Shown here piece by piece: positions 51,550 through 51,550 of a stretch of DNA of 51,550 bases. A model generated the notes under the pieces. The model was not told the DNA's origin, searched no databases, and saw nothing but the letters and a program-made list of their open reading frames with translations. Each line of letters starts with the position of its first letter. Positions within the stretch are counted from its first letter, which is position 1. The DNA comes from Kiritimatiellia bacterium. GTDB lineage: Bacteria; Verrucomicrobiota; Kiritimatiellia; RFP12; UBA1067. The position numbers were made by a program, and so were the translations under genes. The stretch is taken from contig JAFRBA010000268.1 in NCBI GenBank assembly GCA_017405115.1, forward strand, positions 1 through 51,550, written 5' to 3'.

Positions 51550-51550
51550 A

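Noticed and set aside
1..51550. tRNA genes
   Set aside because: No GTTCRANNC T-loop with matching acceptor stems was found in the gaps examined by eye; a covariance-model search would be decisive.

Overview
The window looks like a high-GC, anaerobic, Gram-negative member of the Verrucomicrobiota/Kiritimatiellota (PVC) group, probably a gut or rumen lineage. The evidence is combined and inferential: the 5' end of a 16S rRNA gene; a lipid A-type acyltransferase and lipoproteins (outer membrane); a HydE hydrogenase maturase and a sodium-pumping decarboxylase (fermentative anaerobe); DUF4091-type glycoside hydrolase proteins; and a very large secreted protein with autotransporter-type beta-strand repeats. 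Every gene except dapB lies on the minus strand. No mobile element, tRNA, CRISPR array or phage gene was seen.

Layout from the high-coordinate end, in the direction of transcription: the 3' end of a secreted protein; hisI; a Na+-translocating decarboxylase operon (oadG, oadA, oadB) continuing into marC and a GntR/LacI-type regulator; a carbohydrate locus (GH36-like enzyme, giant surface protein, two DUF4091 proteins); a GH97 enzyme with an rRNA methyltransferase; a lipase-like hydrolase with a secreted partner, then miaB; dapB facing the other way from fabF; a housekeeping run (fabF, fabZ-like, hisD, lpxL-like, M16 peptidase, pyrC, punA); a surface protein followed by yceD, rpmF, plsX and leuS; mraY, an exported unknown and argH; an AAA/DUF4143 ATPase; a broken peptide-type ABC ATPase; a metallophosphoesterase, a second copy of the lipase/partner pair, hydE and mnmA; a small lipoprotein; and finally the rRNA promoter, boxA and 16S rRNA.

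Three themes stand out. First, a two-gene cassette (Ser-Asp-His alpha/beta hydrolase followed, with a 4-base overlap, by a secreted partner of unknown function) occurs twice about 25 kb apart in AT-richer DNA and looks like an undescribed secreted system. Second, many unrelated short tandem repeats of 7-9 bp period fill the spacers of operons (hisI-oadG-oadA-oadB, fabF-fabZ) and sit in frame inside core enzymes (leuS twice, pyrC, oadA); one carries the stop codon that breaks the ABC ATPase. Third, promoters share a strong extended -10 motif (TTTGGTATAAT), several placed so close to the start codon that the messages would be leaderless.

All calls are from reading the sequence; none was checked by database search. 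Internal start sites were chosen from ribosome binding sites, family lengths and gene overlaps.
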